64,000 nucleotides of DNA, taken from the NCBI RefSeq assembly GCF_009696265.1, contig NZ_VUMH01000001.1:1-64000 (forward strand), written 5' to 3'. This document shows, in pieces, positions 27,331 to 40,360 of this stretch. Position 1 is the stretch's first letter, and the number at the start of each line of letters is the position of its first letter. Made by a program: the position numbers and the translations under genes. The notes under the pieces were generated by a model. The model ran no database searches and had not been told where the DNA came from. It saw only the letters and a list, made by a program, of their open reading frames with translations. Source of the DNA: Desulfovibrio porci. Its GTDB lineage: Bacteria > Desulfobacterota > Desulfovibrionia > Desulfovibrionales > Desulfovibrionaceae.

Positions 27331-28374
27331 ATGCGACGCCGCCCCCGCCAGCTCTCAGTCAAGGAATGCTACGAGATCCTCAAGGTCGACAAGGGCGCCG
27401 ATCTTCAGACCGTCAAGCGGGCCTACCGCCGTCGCGCCTTTGAGCTGCACCCGGATCTGAACCCCGGCAATCCCGACGCCAGCCGCCAGTTCCAATTGCT
27501 CAGCGAGGCCTACGTGGCCCTTTCGGCAGTGCTCAAGCCCGCCGAAGACGCCCGGCGGAAAGACGAGAGCCGCCGCGCGGCATCCACCGCCCAGGCGACT
27601 GATGCACCCCATCCGGAAGACCGGACGGCCCCCGGCGATGCGACCGGACAGCGGCGGGAAGAAAACCGGGAACAAACGGCGCAGAAAACCGGGAGCGCCA
27701 AAAAGACGCGGGCTGCGGGCACCGCTTCGACCCAAAACGCGGAACAGAACACAGCCTCGCAAACAGCCGGGCAGGCGGCTTCCGGCCCTTCAAACGGCGC
27801 GCAGGCCGGGCCGCAAGGCGACGCTCCATCCGGCCAGGATCAGACAGGACCGACGGAGCAACAGGCCGGAAACGCCACAAATGCCTATGCCGAACAGGAT
27901 GTGCTGCGGGATCTGCTCAATGATCCTTTTGCCCGGCGCGTCTTTGAGGATATTTACAGTGAGCTGAGCCGCCAGCAGGCCGATCAGCAACAGGGGGAGG
28001 CGTCCGGAAACGCGACCCAGCCCCGCCAGTCGGCGAATCAGGAAAAGAAAACCACCAAGCTCCATCAGGGGAATCTGGCCTGGGGCACTCCCAAGTGGAA
28101 TCTGGACTTCAACAAGGGCGTCAAGGGCGTGGTCAAGGACTGGCTGCGCCGCCAGATCGACGAAGAGCAAAGCCTGACCCTGCCCGCCGCCCGGCTCGCC
28201 CCGGGCAGACGCGTGCGTCTGCAAATCCGCCGTGGCCTTTCCGGCGAATTGCGTACAGTGGAAATCACCCTGCCGCCGGATTTCGCGGTGGGCAAGCCCG
28301 TGCGCCTGCGCGGTCTGGGCAAACGCGTAGGCCCCTGGCAGGGTGACCTTTATCTCACCCTGTACAATGAGTAG
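27331..28374 (+). CDS. J-domain protein with low-complexity linker
   Basis: The product is 347 residues. The J domain (about 8-70) has CYEILKVDKGADLQTVKRAY and the DnaK-contact motif HPD in FELHPDLNPG. Residues 75-190 are rich in alanine, glutamine, threonine and charged residues and are probably disordered. The last 60 residues (RRVRLQIRRGLSGELRTVEI...GLGKRVGPWQGDLYLTL) resemble the final beta domain of DnaJ/CbpA. There is no zinc finger, so it is a type II-like co-chaperone. No ribosome site is evident. The stop is 2 bases from the convergent panD stop, leaving no room for a terminator between them. Confidence 0.8.
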   Translation: MRRRPRQLSVKECYEILKVDKGADLQTVKRAYRRRAFELHPDLNPGNPDASRQFQLLSEAYVALSAVLKPAEDARRKDESRRAASTAQATDAPHPEDRTAPGDATGQRREENREQTAQKTGSAKKTRAAGTASTQNAEQNTASQTAGQAASGPSNGAQAGPQGDAPSGQDQTGPTEQQAGNATNAYAEQDVLRDLLNDPFARRVFEDIYSELSRQQADQQQGEASGNATQPRQSANQEKKTTKLHQGNLAWGTPKWNLDFNKGVKGVVKDWLRRQIDEEQSLTLPAARLAPGRRVRLQIRRGLSGELRTVEITLPPDFAVGKPVRLRGLGKRVGPWQGDLYLTLYNE

Positions 28375-28376
28375 AC

Positions 28377-28796
28377 CTACAGCGGCTCTTCCGCAACGCT
28401 GAAATTGAACTCCCCGCGTTCCTCGCCCCCCACCACATAGCGCAGACGTTCCCTGACCGCGTTGCCCGCGTCGAAAGTCAGCACCACGGGCTTTCTGGAA
28501 TACAGTTCCCGCGGCCCGTTGACATACTCCACAGCGGTGATGATCAGCTCGTCGTCCGGCTGGCAGGTGCGCGCCGCGGCGCCGTTGAGAATGCAGCAGC
28601 GGGAACCGGCCTCGCCGTAGATCACATAGGTGGAAATGCGCTGTCCGCTGTTCTTGTTCCAGATATTGACGAATTCCAGAGGATAGATGCCCGCCAAAGC
28701 GCACTGCTCCGGATCAAGGGTGATGGAACCGTGATAATCCAACACGCAGCCGGTCACATGAATGCCGTGCAGTTTGGCCCGCAGTATCTGAAGCAT
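28377..28796 (-). CDS. panD: Aspartate 1-decarboxylase
   Basis: The product is 139 residues, slightly longer than the usual 126-130. [20 protein letters not shown] starts the family pattern, and the self-cleavage site is YHGS (serine 24), which yields the pyruvoyl group on the alpha chain. WN..SGQR.STYVI and the late NGAAAR motif contact substrate. PanD makes beta-alanine for pantothenate and CoA. GGAG precedes the ATG. It stands alone, convergent with the J-domain gene. Confidence 0.92.
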   Translation of the reverse strand: MLQILRAKLHGIHVTGCVLDYHGSITLDPEQCALAGIYPLEFVNIWNKNSGQRISTYVIYGEAGSRCCILNGAAARTCQPDDELIITAVEYVNGPRELYSRKPVVLTFDAGNAVRERLRYVVGGEERGEFNFSVAEEPL

Positions 28797-28856
28797 GTTC
28801 TCCGCCTTTGGCTTGAACGTCCCGCGCGAAAACGCCGCGAGAGCGCGCTCTGAAAA

Positions 28857-28875
28857 AGGCCGCGTAACGCGGCCT
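28857..28875 (-). terminator. Terminator of the 28933-29355 gene
   Basis: AGGCCGCG-TAA-CGCGGCCT, followed on the minus strand by TTTTT (28852-28856). It separates the hypothetical gene from panD downstream. Confidence 0.85.
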
Positions 28876-28932
28876 GGGAAATTGGGGAAATATTTCTGTC
28901 AGTTTCCGGAGGGACAACGGCGGGCGCTGTGC

Positions 28933-29355
28933 TCAATAGGCCCGGATGTATTCATCCATATTGTCGGCGGAACAGTTGCGGCTGACCCAGAAGGCCGAAG
29001 CCCATACCATCAGGGCCGTGGCCTGGGTGTCGTCCAGAGCCTTGAGTTTGGATTCCAGACTGGATTTGCTGGCACCGTGGCGCAGATGGACGTTGTTGAC
29101 GTCGCAGGCGTCCGTCACCCGCAGCAGCAGATAGGACAGACGGGTGTGATCGGGCATCAGCTTCATGTCCTTGTGGGCTTCCACGATGGTTTTCAGTTCG
29201 GCCGCGCTGAACATGTGCTTGATGCTGGTAATGGCCCGGAAAAAGGTATCCACGGCCCACGGCAGAATAAATTCCGCGCCGGCGCTCTTGGTGCGGAAAT
29301 AATCTTTGAGCCAGCGTTCCTGATCGTCATTGATGCGTGCTGCGACCTGCGGCAT
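28933..29355 (-). CDS. Conserved hypothetical protein, 140 aa
   Basis: I do not recognise the family. The product is largely helical in composition, soluble, and without signal peptide or cysteine motif. It begins MPQVAARINDDQERWLKDYF, which could be a short DNA- or partner-binding start of ribbon-helix-helix type, and contains FILPWAVDTFFRAITSIKHM and a late ATALMVWASAFWVSR stretch. Codon use matches its neighbours and a good terminator follows, so it is very likely a real gene. The ribosome site is modest. The 209-bp gap to the EamA gene shows no clear structure. Confidence 0.7.
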   Translation of the reverse strand: MPQVAARINDDQERWLKDYFRTKSAGAEFILPWAVDTFFRAITSIKHMFSAAELKTIVEAHKDMKLMPDHTRLSYLLLRVTDACDVNNVHLRHGASKSSLESKLKALDDTQATALMVWASAFWVSRNCSADNMDEYIRAY

Positions 29356-29564
29356 GGATGCCCCCGATACTTACGTGCGGCCCGGCCTGAAACCGGGTAT
29401 CATTACGGTGTTGTGCGCCATCTGCTTCTTTAGGGGCTACACTACCTTGCAGAAAAATTCAAGACATGATCTAGACATCATTCCAGAAACATTCCAGGCG
29501 CATCCCGCCCGCGCGGCGGGCACGGACAAAGGTGGACCGACGCGCAAGATTCTGAGGAGGAAGA

Positions 29565-30449
29565 ATGACGCCACGAGCGGAAGGGAGAGGAGAGGACGAT
29601 TCTTATGCGTTCAAAACCGCCCTGCTGCGCATGCACGCCGCCACAATGCTTTTCGGCCTGTCCGGCATTTTCGGCAAGCTCTGTGCCTGCTCGCCGGCCA
29701 TGCTGGTCTGCGGCCGCGCTCTTTTCGCCGCGGGCGCGCTGGGCCTGCTCTGTCTGGTGCGGCGCCATGCGCCCTGGCACGGAGTGCGCGCACAGGATCT
29801 GGCGGGTCTGGGCCTGAGCGGCATGCTGCTCACCGCCCATTTCGTCACCTTCTTCATGGGCGTTCAACTGGGCGGCGTGGCCGTGGGCACACTGGGTTTC
29901 GCCTGCTTTCCGGCCTTCACCACCCTGTTTGAGGCTCTGGCCTACCGCGAAAAACCCAGCTGCCGCGAATACGCAGGGCTGGCTCTGATCAGTTGCGGCC
30001 TGCTCCTGGTTACGCCCTCTTTTTCCCTGGCGGACACGGCCACCCGCGGACTTTTCTGGGGCGTGATCTCCGCCGCTGTATACGCCCTGGTGGCTATCGC
30101 CAACCGGCGCAACGCCGTCAGCATGACCGGCACGCAGGCCTGCTGGTGGCAGAACATGGTCATCATCGCCTGTCTGCTGCCCTTCACCGCCACGCAATTT
30201 CCGACTGTTTCCGGCCCGGACTGGCTCTGGATCGCCTGCCTTGGTCTGCTCTGCACGGCTCTGGCCTACAGTCTCTACGTGGGTAGCCTGGCCGCGCTCA
30301 AGGCCCGGCGGGCGGCCATGATCATCAGCCTTGAGCCGGTCTACGCCATCCTGGCGGCCTGGCTGCTGTTCGGCGACGCGCCGGGTTTGCGCATGATCGC
30401 GGGCGGTCTGCTGATCGTGGGCACAGTATTGCGCATGAACCGGGCGTAA
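29565..30449 (+). CDS. EamA/DMT-family transporter
   Basis: The product is 294 residues with ten hydrophobic helices in two five-helix repeats. The first repeat has MLFGLSGIFGKLCACSPAML and the second ends with RAAMIISLEPVYAILAAWLL, the recognised EamA signature, then GGLLIVG. Members export or import amino acids, drugs or nucleotide sugars; the cargo is not predictable. GAGGAGG lies 5-6 bases before the ATG. The 157-bp gap to dapB shows no clear terminator. Confidence 0.9.
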   Translation: MTPRAEGRGEDDSYAFKTALLRMHAATMLFGLSGIFGKLCACSPAMLVCGRALFAAGALGLLCLVRRHAPWHGVRAQDLAGLGLSGMLLTAHFVTFFMGVQLGGVAVGTLGFACFPAFTTLFEALAYREKPSCREYAGLALISCGLLLVTPSFSLADTATRGLFWGVISAAVYALVAIANRRNAVSMTGTQACWWQNMVIIACLLPFTATQFPTVSGPDWLWIACLGLLCTALAYSLYVGSLAALKARRAAMIISLEPVYAILAAWLLFGDAPGLRMIAGGLLIVGTVLRMNRA

Positions 30450-30606
30450 GGCCGGGACGTTTCCAGGCTTTCCCCGGCAAACCGTGGAGCTTTGGCTTTC
30501 CAGCAAGGAAAAGCGCGCGTTGGCCGACTGGAGTGGACTCTTTTCGTCCACGACCGGAGGGCAAAGCGTGCTTTGACGCGGATGGAAGCCAAAAGAACCG
30601 GTTTGC

Positions 30607-31386
30607 CTAAAATGTGTCCTGCATGCTGTAGAGCCTGCCCGGCTTCTGTTGCGCCAGCCAGGCGGCGGCGCGCAGGGCGCCCTGGGCGAAATTTTCGCGC
30701 GAATGGGCCTGATGGCTCACTTCGATGCGTTCGCCGGGTCCCATGAAGTACACGGTATGTACCCCCACCACGTCGCCGCCCCGGACGGCCTGAATGCCGA
30801 TCTGGGCCTTGGGCCGCTCACCGATGATGCCGTCGCGGGACGAGCAGCGCACATCCGGGAGCTTCCAGCCGCGCGCTTCGGCCAGGCATTCGCCCAAGGT
30901 CAGGGCAGTGCCGCTGGGAGAGTCCTTTTTGCGGTTGTGGTGCAGTTCCACCATTTCAATGTCGTAGCTGTCGCCCAGAGCCTTGGTCAGTTCCGGCAGG
31001 ATTTTCAGCAGCACGTTGACGCCGATGCTCATATTGGAGGACCAGAAGATGGGCGTTTTGGCGGCCAGAGCGCGCAGTTCATTCTTCTGTTCCTCGGTGA
31101 AGCCTGTGGTGCCGATAACCAGGGCGTGTCCGCTTTGGGCCGCCACGCGCGCCGAATGCAGGCTGACCGCGGGGGCCGTGAAATCGACGATCACCGCACC
31201 CGGAACCTGCGGCAGCAGGGCTTCCAGATCATCGGTCACCGGGCAGCCCGCTCCGGCCAGGGCGTCCAGATGCTCTTTGCTGTCCACCAGACCGACCAGC
31301 CTGTATTCCGGGTCAGCGGCCACAAGACCGCTGATGGTTCTGCCCATGCGCCCGTTGGCGCCCACGACGACAATGCCTGTGCTCAT
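30607..31386 (-). CDS. dapB: 4-hydroxy-tetrahydrodipicolinate reductase
   Basis: The product is 259 residues. The NAD(P)H site is VVVGANGRMGRTI, the catalytic region is ELHHNRKKDSPSGTA (histidine pair, lysine, SGTA loop), and SSNMSIGVN is the conserved inner strand. It acts in lysine and diaminopimelate synthesis. I placed the start at 31386, just after the ligA stop (31394), with an AGG site upstream; an ATG seven codons earlier overlaps ligA. It is the last gene of a uvrB-ligA-dapB run. Confidence 0.95.
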   Translation of the reverse strand: MSTGIVVVGANGRMGRTISGLVAADPEYRLVGLVDSKEHLDALAGAGCPVTDDLEALLPQVPGAVIVDFTAPAVSLHSARVAAQSGHALVIGTTGFTEEQKNELRALAAKTPIFWSSNMSIGVNVLLKILPELTKALGDSYDIEMVELHHNRKKDSPSGTALTLGECLAEARGWKLPDVRCSSRDGIIGERPKAQIGIQAVRGGDVVGVHTVYFMGPGERIEVSHQAHSRENFAQGALRAAAWLAQQKPGRLYSMQDTF

Positions 31387-31393
31387 TACGGCC

Positions 31394-35594
<4,201 letters not shown>

Positions 35595-35659
35595 AGGGAT
35601 CGATTTTGGGGTAAAAGGAATGACGTTGGAGCACGCCATACAAACAAACAGGAACCATT

Positions 35660-36154
35660 ATGGAAAAACAGAGTATCGCCGCGCCGGACAATGCCCCTCT
35701 GGACAGGATTTATATCATAGCCGCCACGCTCAACGCCTTCAAGGGACGCCGCCATGTGGAAGTGCACATCTTCCGCCACGGAGCCACTGACGAGGAACTG
35801 GCGGCTCTTGAGGGCAAAAAGCTGGTGGGTCCGCCCGACCCGGCGGTGCCGCCCCAGGTTCTGCAAGGCGCCACCGAGAAGGCCGCCCTGCGTTGCGTGC
35901 TGGAGGCCTTTACCGCCGAGGAAAGCCAGGCCCTGGTGGCCTATCTTGAACAGCGCTATGCCGAGCACATCGAAAAAATCATGGTCTGTCCCATGGACCT
36001 GCCGGTGCCGCTGGGCGTGGCTCCGTTGAGCGGCATCCCCGAAGGCAAAAGCACGGGTTTCATCCGCTTCGACGCCGTGCCCGATTATCCCCTGCCCTTT
36101 GTGGCGCGAGGCTTTTACGATCTGGCCGTCCACGAGCCGCTGATGGCGGAATAG
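35660..36154 (+). CDS. Conserved hypothetical protein, 164 aa
   Basis: No family recognised. It is a soluble mixed alpha/beta protein with one cysteine motif-free CPMDLPVPLG segment. Notable stretches are IYIIAATLNAFKGRRHVEVH near the start, AYLEQRYAEHIEKIMVC in the middle, and STGFIRFDAVPDYPLPF near the end. AGGAACC lies before the ATG. Its last 40 bases overlap the end of aat on the opposite strand. Codon use is like that of its neighbours, which supports it being real. Confidence 0.65.
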   Translation: MEKQSIAAPDNAPLDRIYIIAATLNAFKGRRHVEVHIFRHGATDEELAALEGKKLVGPPDPAVPPQVLQGATEKAALRCVLEAFTAEESQALVAYLEQRYAEHIEKIMVCPMDLPVPLGVAPLSGIPEGKSTGFIRFDAVPDYPLPFVARGFYDLAVHEPLMAE

Positions 36155-36873
36155 GCGTAGCCCGTTTTCCAGGGAGCCCAGGGGACGGTTTCCGCCTGCC
36201 GCCCGTCCGGTTCTCCTGCCCCATCGGCGGCCAGCGCCCGCGCCAGCCGTTCCAGAAAAGACGCTCTCGGCAACATGACCCCGCCCATCCGCATGATGTG
36301 CGGGGTCTGTTGCTGGCAATCCAGCAGATCCGCTCCGCGCAGCCGCAACAGCGCCACCAGCCCGGCCAGAGCCGCGCGGGATGCCTCGGACGCGCGGTGA
36401 AACATGGATTCGCCGAAAAAGGCCCGGCCCAAGGCCACGCCGTACAGTCCTCCGGCCAGAGAGCCGTCCCGCCAGGCCTCCACGGAATGGGCGTAGCCCA
36501 AGGCGTGCAGACGCTCATAGGCCGCGATCATCTCCGCCGTGAGCCAGGTGCCGTTTCCGGCCGCGCGTGGTCCGGCGCAGGCCCGGATGACCTGACCGAA
36601 GGCCGCGTCCAGAGTAAGCTCAAAGGGGCGGCGGCGCAATGCGCGGGCGCTGCGGGACGGCAGACGGAAGGACTCCAGGGGCAACACGCAACGAGGGTCC
36701 GGCGCCCACCAGAGAATGGGCAGCCCCTTTTCATACCAGGGAAAGATCCCCCGGCTGTAGGCCGCCAACAGGCGTTCGGGCCGCAGATCGCCGCCCGCGC
36801 AGAGCAGTCCGTCCGCGCGGGCGGTTTTCGGCGGCGGAAATTGCGCGGCCAGCTCCGCGAACACGCCGCGCAT
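36115..36873 (-). CDS. aat: Leucyl/phenylalanyl-tRNA-protein transferase
   Basis: The product is 252 residues, about 20 longer than E. coli Aat. Family motifs are GGDLRPERLLAAYSRGIFPW, WWAPDPRC, TWLTAEMIAAYERLHALGYA, VEAWRDGSLAGGLYGVALG and FFGESMFHR. It adds leucine or phenylalanine to proteins with N-terminal arginine or lysine, making them substrates of ClpS/ClpAP. It follows clpA by 7 bases, and clpS is just upstream, so the N-degron pathway is encoded together. The C-terminal 30 residues, rich in glycine and proline, form an unusual tail that overlaps the opposite gene. Confidence 0.95.
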   Translation of the reverse strand: MRGVFAELAAQFPPPKTARADGLLCAGGDLRPERLLAAYSRGIFPWYEKGLPILWWAPDPRCVLPLESFRLPSRSARALRRRPFELTLDAAFGQVIRACAGPRAAGNGTWLTAEMIAAYERLHALGYAHSVEAWRDGSLAGGLYGVALGRAFFGESMFHRASEASRAALAGLVALLRLRGADLLDCQQQTPHIMRMGGVMLPRASFLERLARALAADGAGEPDGRQAETVPWAPWKTGYAYSAISGSWTARS

Positions 36874-36880
36874 GCCGGAC

Positions 36881-39217
36881 TCAGGCCTCCACGCTCTGCC
36901 GCGCGGCTTTGGCGCGGGGCGAGGCGGTCGGCATCAGCGCCAGGGCATCATCCTTGAGCGTCAGGCGGGCGCTGCCGCCCTTTTTCAGCGAACCGAACAG
37001 AAGCTCGTGGGCCAGACGGTCCTCAAGCTCATTGCGCAGCAGGCGGCGCAGGGGGCGCGCGCCCATGGCCGGATCAAAGCCCTTGCGCGCCAGCCACTGC
37101 CGGGCCTTGTCCGTCACGCTCAGCGTGACATTGCGCTGGGCCAGGGTGGCGCGGATCTCGGCCAGGAACTTGTCCACGATGCGCAGCATCATTTCCTGCG
37201 ACAGACTGCGGAAGGGCACCATGGCGTCCAGACGGTTGCGGAACTCGGGCGTAAACAGGTTTTCCACAGCCTTCAGCCCCTTGCGGGCCGCGTCTTCGGG
37301 CGCGGCCTGACCAAAGCCGATGGCCGAGCGCGACATATCGAAGGCCCCGGCATTGGAGGTCATGATCAGGATGACGTTCGAGAAATCGGTTTTGCGGCCC
37401 GTGTTGTCCGTGAGGGTCGCGTAGTCCATAACCTGAAGCAATACATTAAAGATGTCCGGGTGTGCTTTTTCCACTTCGTCCAGCAGAACCACGGAATACG
37501 GGGCCTTGCGCACCGCTTCGGTGAGCAGGCCGCCCTGGTCAAAGCCCACGTACCCCGGAGGCGAACCGATCAGGCGGGACACGGAATGCTTTTCCATGTA
37601 TTCGCTCATGTCGTAGCGCAGGAACTCCACGCCCATGAGTTTGGCCAGGCTGCGGGCCACCTCGGTTTTGCCCACGCCCGTGGGACCGTAGAACAGAAAG
37701 GCCCCTGCCGGGCGCTGTTCCTGCCCGAGTCCGGCGCGGGCGCGCAAAATAGCCCGCACGGTGAGCTCAATGGCTTCCTCCTGGCCGAAGACCAGATGCT
37801 TCAAGTCCCGCTCAAGACTGGCCAGACGCGCGCGCTCCCGCCCGGACACCGTGCGGATGGGGATGCCCGCCATACGAGCCACCACCCGCTCCACATCGGC
37901 CATGCTCACAGCCGGTCGCGCCTCCCTGCCTGACGCGGATGGGGCGGTTTCGGACGGGCCGCTCTGCCGCAGGCGCACGGCGGCCCCGGTTTCATCCATG
38001 ACGTCAATGGCCTTGTCCGGCAGTAGGCGGTCCCGCACATGACGCGCGGAAAGTTCAACCATCGCCTTAAGGACAGCGGGGCTGTAGCGCACCCGGTGGT
38101 GCTCGGCGTAGCGCCCTTCCAGCCCCTGAAGAATAGCCAGACAGTCCGTAACGTCGGGCTCACGCAGGTCAATGCGCTGGAAGCGTCGGGCCAGGGCGCG
38201 GTCCTTTTCCAGATGATTGCGGAACTCCTCATAGGTGGTGGAGCCGATGCAACGGATTTCGCCGCTGGCCAGAGCCGGTTTGAGCAGATTGGAGGCGTCC
38301 ATGGAACCGCCGGACGTGGAACCGGCCCCCACTATCGTATGGATTTCGTCAATGAACAGGATGGCCTCCGGCATGGCCTTGAGGGCCTGCACAATGGCCT
38401 TGAGCCGCCCCTCGAAGTCGCCGCGGTAACGGGTGCCGGCCAGCACCAGGCCCATGTCCAGCGCGAACAGTTTGGTGTCGGCGAACATTTCCGGCACCCG
38501 GCCCTCGGCGATGCGCAAGGCCAGACCCTCGGCAAGGGCGGTTTTGCCCACGCCCGGATCGCCCACAAAGAGCGGATTGTTCTTGCGGCGGCGACAGAGC
38601 ACCTCAATGGCGCGGTCCAGTTCCTGCTCACGGCCCACAAGGGGATCGATCTTGCCTTCTCTGGCGCGGGCCGTGAGATCCACGGTATACTGGGCCAGAG
38701 GGTCGCCCTTGGCCGCGCGGGTTCCGCCTGACGCGCCGTCGTCCGCCTCTCCGGTTCCGCTTTCCTCCACGCCGCGCGAGCCGCCGCCCTCGCCCAGGCC
38801 GTGGGAGATGAAGGTCAGCACGTCCAGACGCTCCACGCCCTGCCTGCGCAGGAAGAAGAGCGCGTAGCTTTCCTCCTCGTCCATGATGGCGATGAGCAGA
38901 TCGCCCAGTTCCACAACGTCGCGGCCCGCCGAGCGGATGTGGTTGAGCGCGCGCTCCAGCACGCGTTGCACGCCGTCGGTCTGGGTGACTTCATATTTGC
39001 CGGGCTGGTCCACCACTTCCAGTTCCGTACGGAAAAAGCCTTCCAACTGCTCACGCAGCACGGCCACGCTGGCCCCGCTGCCTTCCAGAATGACCCGGCC
39101 TTTCATGCTGTTGGTCAGGGCGTAGAGCACATGTTCCACCGTCAGCAGATCATGCCTGCGCCGCTGCACTTCCATAAGGGCGTCCCGCAGGACGCTTTGC
39201 ACGCTTTTACTCAGCAT
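36881..39217 (-). CDS. clpA: ATP-dependent Clp protease ATP-binding subunit ClpA
   Basis: The product is 778 residues (E. coli 758). It has an N-terminal ClpN domain (about 1-145), a first AAA+ module (Walker [14 protein letters not shown] near 215, Walker B LFIDEIHT) and a second one ([14 protein letters not shown] near 505, [10 protein letters not shown]). A late IGFGQ-containing segment ([12 protein letters not shown]) lies in the region of the ClpP-contact loop. It unfolds substrates for ClpP. GGAG lies before the ATG. clpP is not in the window. Confidence 0.97.
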   Translation of the reverse strand: MLSKSVQSVLRDALMEVQRRRHDLLTVEHVLYALTNSMKGRVILEGSGASVAVLREQLEGFFRTELEVVDQPGKYEVTQTDGVQRVLERALNHIRSAGRDVVELGDLLIAIMDEEESYALFFLRRQGVERLDVLTFISHGLGEGGGSRGVEESGTGEADDGASGGTRAAKGDPLAQYTVDLTARAREGKIDPLVGREQELDRAIEVLCRRRKNNPLFVGDPGVGKTALAEGLALRIAEGRVPEMFADTKLFALDMGLVLAGTRYRGDFEGRLKAIVQALKAMPEAILFIDEIHTIVGAGSTSGGSMDASNLLKPALASGEIRCIGSTTYEEFRNHLEKDRALARRFQRIDLREPDVTDCLAILQGLEGRYAEHHRVRYSPAVLKAMVELSARHVRDRLLPDKAIDVMDETGAAVRLRQSGPSETAPSASGREARPAVSMADVERVVARMAGIPIRTVSGRERARLASLERDLKHLVFGQEEAIELTVRAILRARAGLGQEQRPAGAFLFYGPTGVGKTEVARSLAKLMGVEFLRYDMSEYMEKHSVSRLIGSPPGYVGFDQGGLLTEAVRKAPYSVVLLDEVEKAHPDIFNVLLQVMDYATLTDNTGRKTDFSNVILIMTSNAGAFDMSRSAIGFGQAAPEDAARKGLKAVENLFTPEFRNRLDAMVPFRSLSQEMMLRIVDKFLAEIRATLAQRNVTLSVTDKARQWLARKGFDPAMGARPLRRLLRNELEDRLAHELLFGSLKKGGSARLTLKDDALALMPTASPRAKAARQSVEA

Positions 39218-39346
39218 ATTTTCTCCAAACTCCCGCTACGGCCGAAGCGGCTGCGGGGAGCTGTTCCGAGGGCGCGGCCGCATGCCGCGCCTCAACTGCG
39301 GCGCTTTGATGCGCCGTGGCGACAGCCTTTACACGGCTGACCGCGC

Positions 39347-39667
39347 TCAATGAATTTTTTCCATGGTGCATTTGAGGGGAAAACCCGCAACGCGCGCCTC
39401 CCGATGGACGCGGCTGACCTTGGCTTCGGCCACTTCGCGGGTATAAATGCCGCACTGCCCCACGCCGCGCTGGTGTACGGCCAGCATAATGGCCGTGGCT
39501 TCTTCCAGCGGCTTGTGGAACACGCCACAGAGGATGTTCACCACAAAATCCATGCTGGTGTAATCGTCGTTATGCAGCAGAACACGGTAGCGGTCCGGCT
39601 CCTTGAGCTTCCCGGCCACAATGGTCCGGCTTTCTCCGTCGGTTTCGCCCTGATGAGACAACGGCAT
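39347..39667 (-). CDS. clpS: ClpS adaptor protein
   Basis: The product is 106 residues. Core motifs are DRYRVLLHNDDYTSMDFVV, where the acidic pair binds the N-degron amino group, and MLAVHQRGVGQCGIYTREVA, which contacts ClpA. Residues 1-25 form the flexible start. It hands proteins bearing leucine, phenylalanine, tyrosine or tryptophan at the N-terminus to ClpA. The ATG at 39667 has GGGAGA upstream. The gap to clpA is 129 bases and holds a GC-rich stem but no clear terminator. Confidence 0.96.
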   Translation of the reverse strand: MPLSHQGETDGESRTIVAGKLKEPDRYRVLLHNDDYTSMDFVVNILCGVFHKPLEEATAIMLAVHQRGVGQCGIYTREVAEAKVSRVHREARVAGFPLKCTMEKIH

Positions 39668-39689
39668 GGCACAATCTCCCGCAAGCGCT

Positions 39690-40337
39690 TCAGGCCTTGG
39701 CTGCTGTTCCGGACTTGCCGCCCCGCGGTTCCGTATCCGCGAGGCCCAGTTCCCGCCGGCAGCGGCGCCGTTGCTCCGCGTCGAACACAAAAGAAAGATC
39801 CGGGGGCAGGTTGTGCAGGCGGCGCCATTCCTGATGCAGCTGATGATAACTTTTGGTGCTTATTTCGGCCTTGTCAAGCCCCAGACGCGCGGCAACCCGG
39901 TCAATATGCCCGGCTTCGCCCTCCAGTTCCACCACATCGGCGAAGGGCAGCGCGTCCAGTTCCACTTCCACATCCTCAAAAAACCACGGCTCGCGCACCT
40001 TCTCGTAACGCGCGCCCACAGCGTAGCCCAAGCCCTTCAGCACGGCGCGCATGACCGCGCCGTCGGCCACTTCCAGTTCGCGTTCCTCGCGCACCTTGAA
40101 CTGTCCGTTCTGCGGCGCGGGCAGCTTGAGGGTCAGCACATGGCGCGTGACGTCCGGCCATTCCTGCAGGCGCAGGCGCAGCAGACGCCCGCTGGCGAAC
40201 AACTGCGCGTCGGGCGTATCAAAAACCCAGTTGCTTTCAAAATGCGCGCCCAGATTGCGCGCCCCCAGATCGTGCAGCGCCCGGCGCAGCGTTGCGAAAT
40301 CCACGTTCAGATATTTGCGTTCCACTTCCAGGGGCAT
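39690..40337 (-). CDS. CYTH-domain protein (CyaB/ThTPase-like)
   Basis: The product is 215 residues. The CYTH signature ExExK is at the start (EVERKYL, residues 4-10), and further basic and acidic strands fit the tunnel (RLLRLRLQEW, HVLTLKLPAPQ, KVREERELEV). CYTH proteins bind triphosphate groups with two metals and act as class IV adenylate cyclases, thiamine triphosphatases or inorganic triphosphatases; the specific activity here is not evident. The C-terminal 35 residues extend beyond the tunnel fold. The start at 40337 gives the canonical N-terminus; an ATG nine codons upstream is less likely. Confidence 0.88.
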   Translation of the reverse strand: MPLEVERKYLNVDFATLRRALHDLGARNLGAHFESNWVFDTPDAQLFASGRLLRLRLQEWPDVTRHVLTLKLPAPQNGQFKVREERELEVADGAVMRAVLKGLGYAVGARYEKVREPWFFEDVEVELDALPFADVVELEGEAGHIDRVAARLGLDKAEISTKSYHQLHQEWRRLHNLPPDLSFVFDAEQRRRCRRELGLADTEPRGGKSGTAAKA

Positions 40338-40360
40338 GTTTCGCTTCCTCCGGCAAAAAA

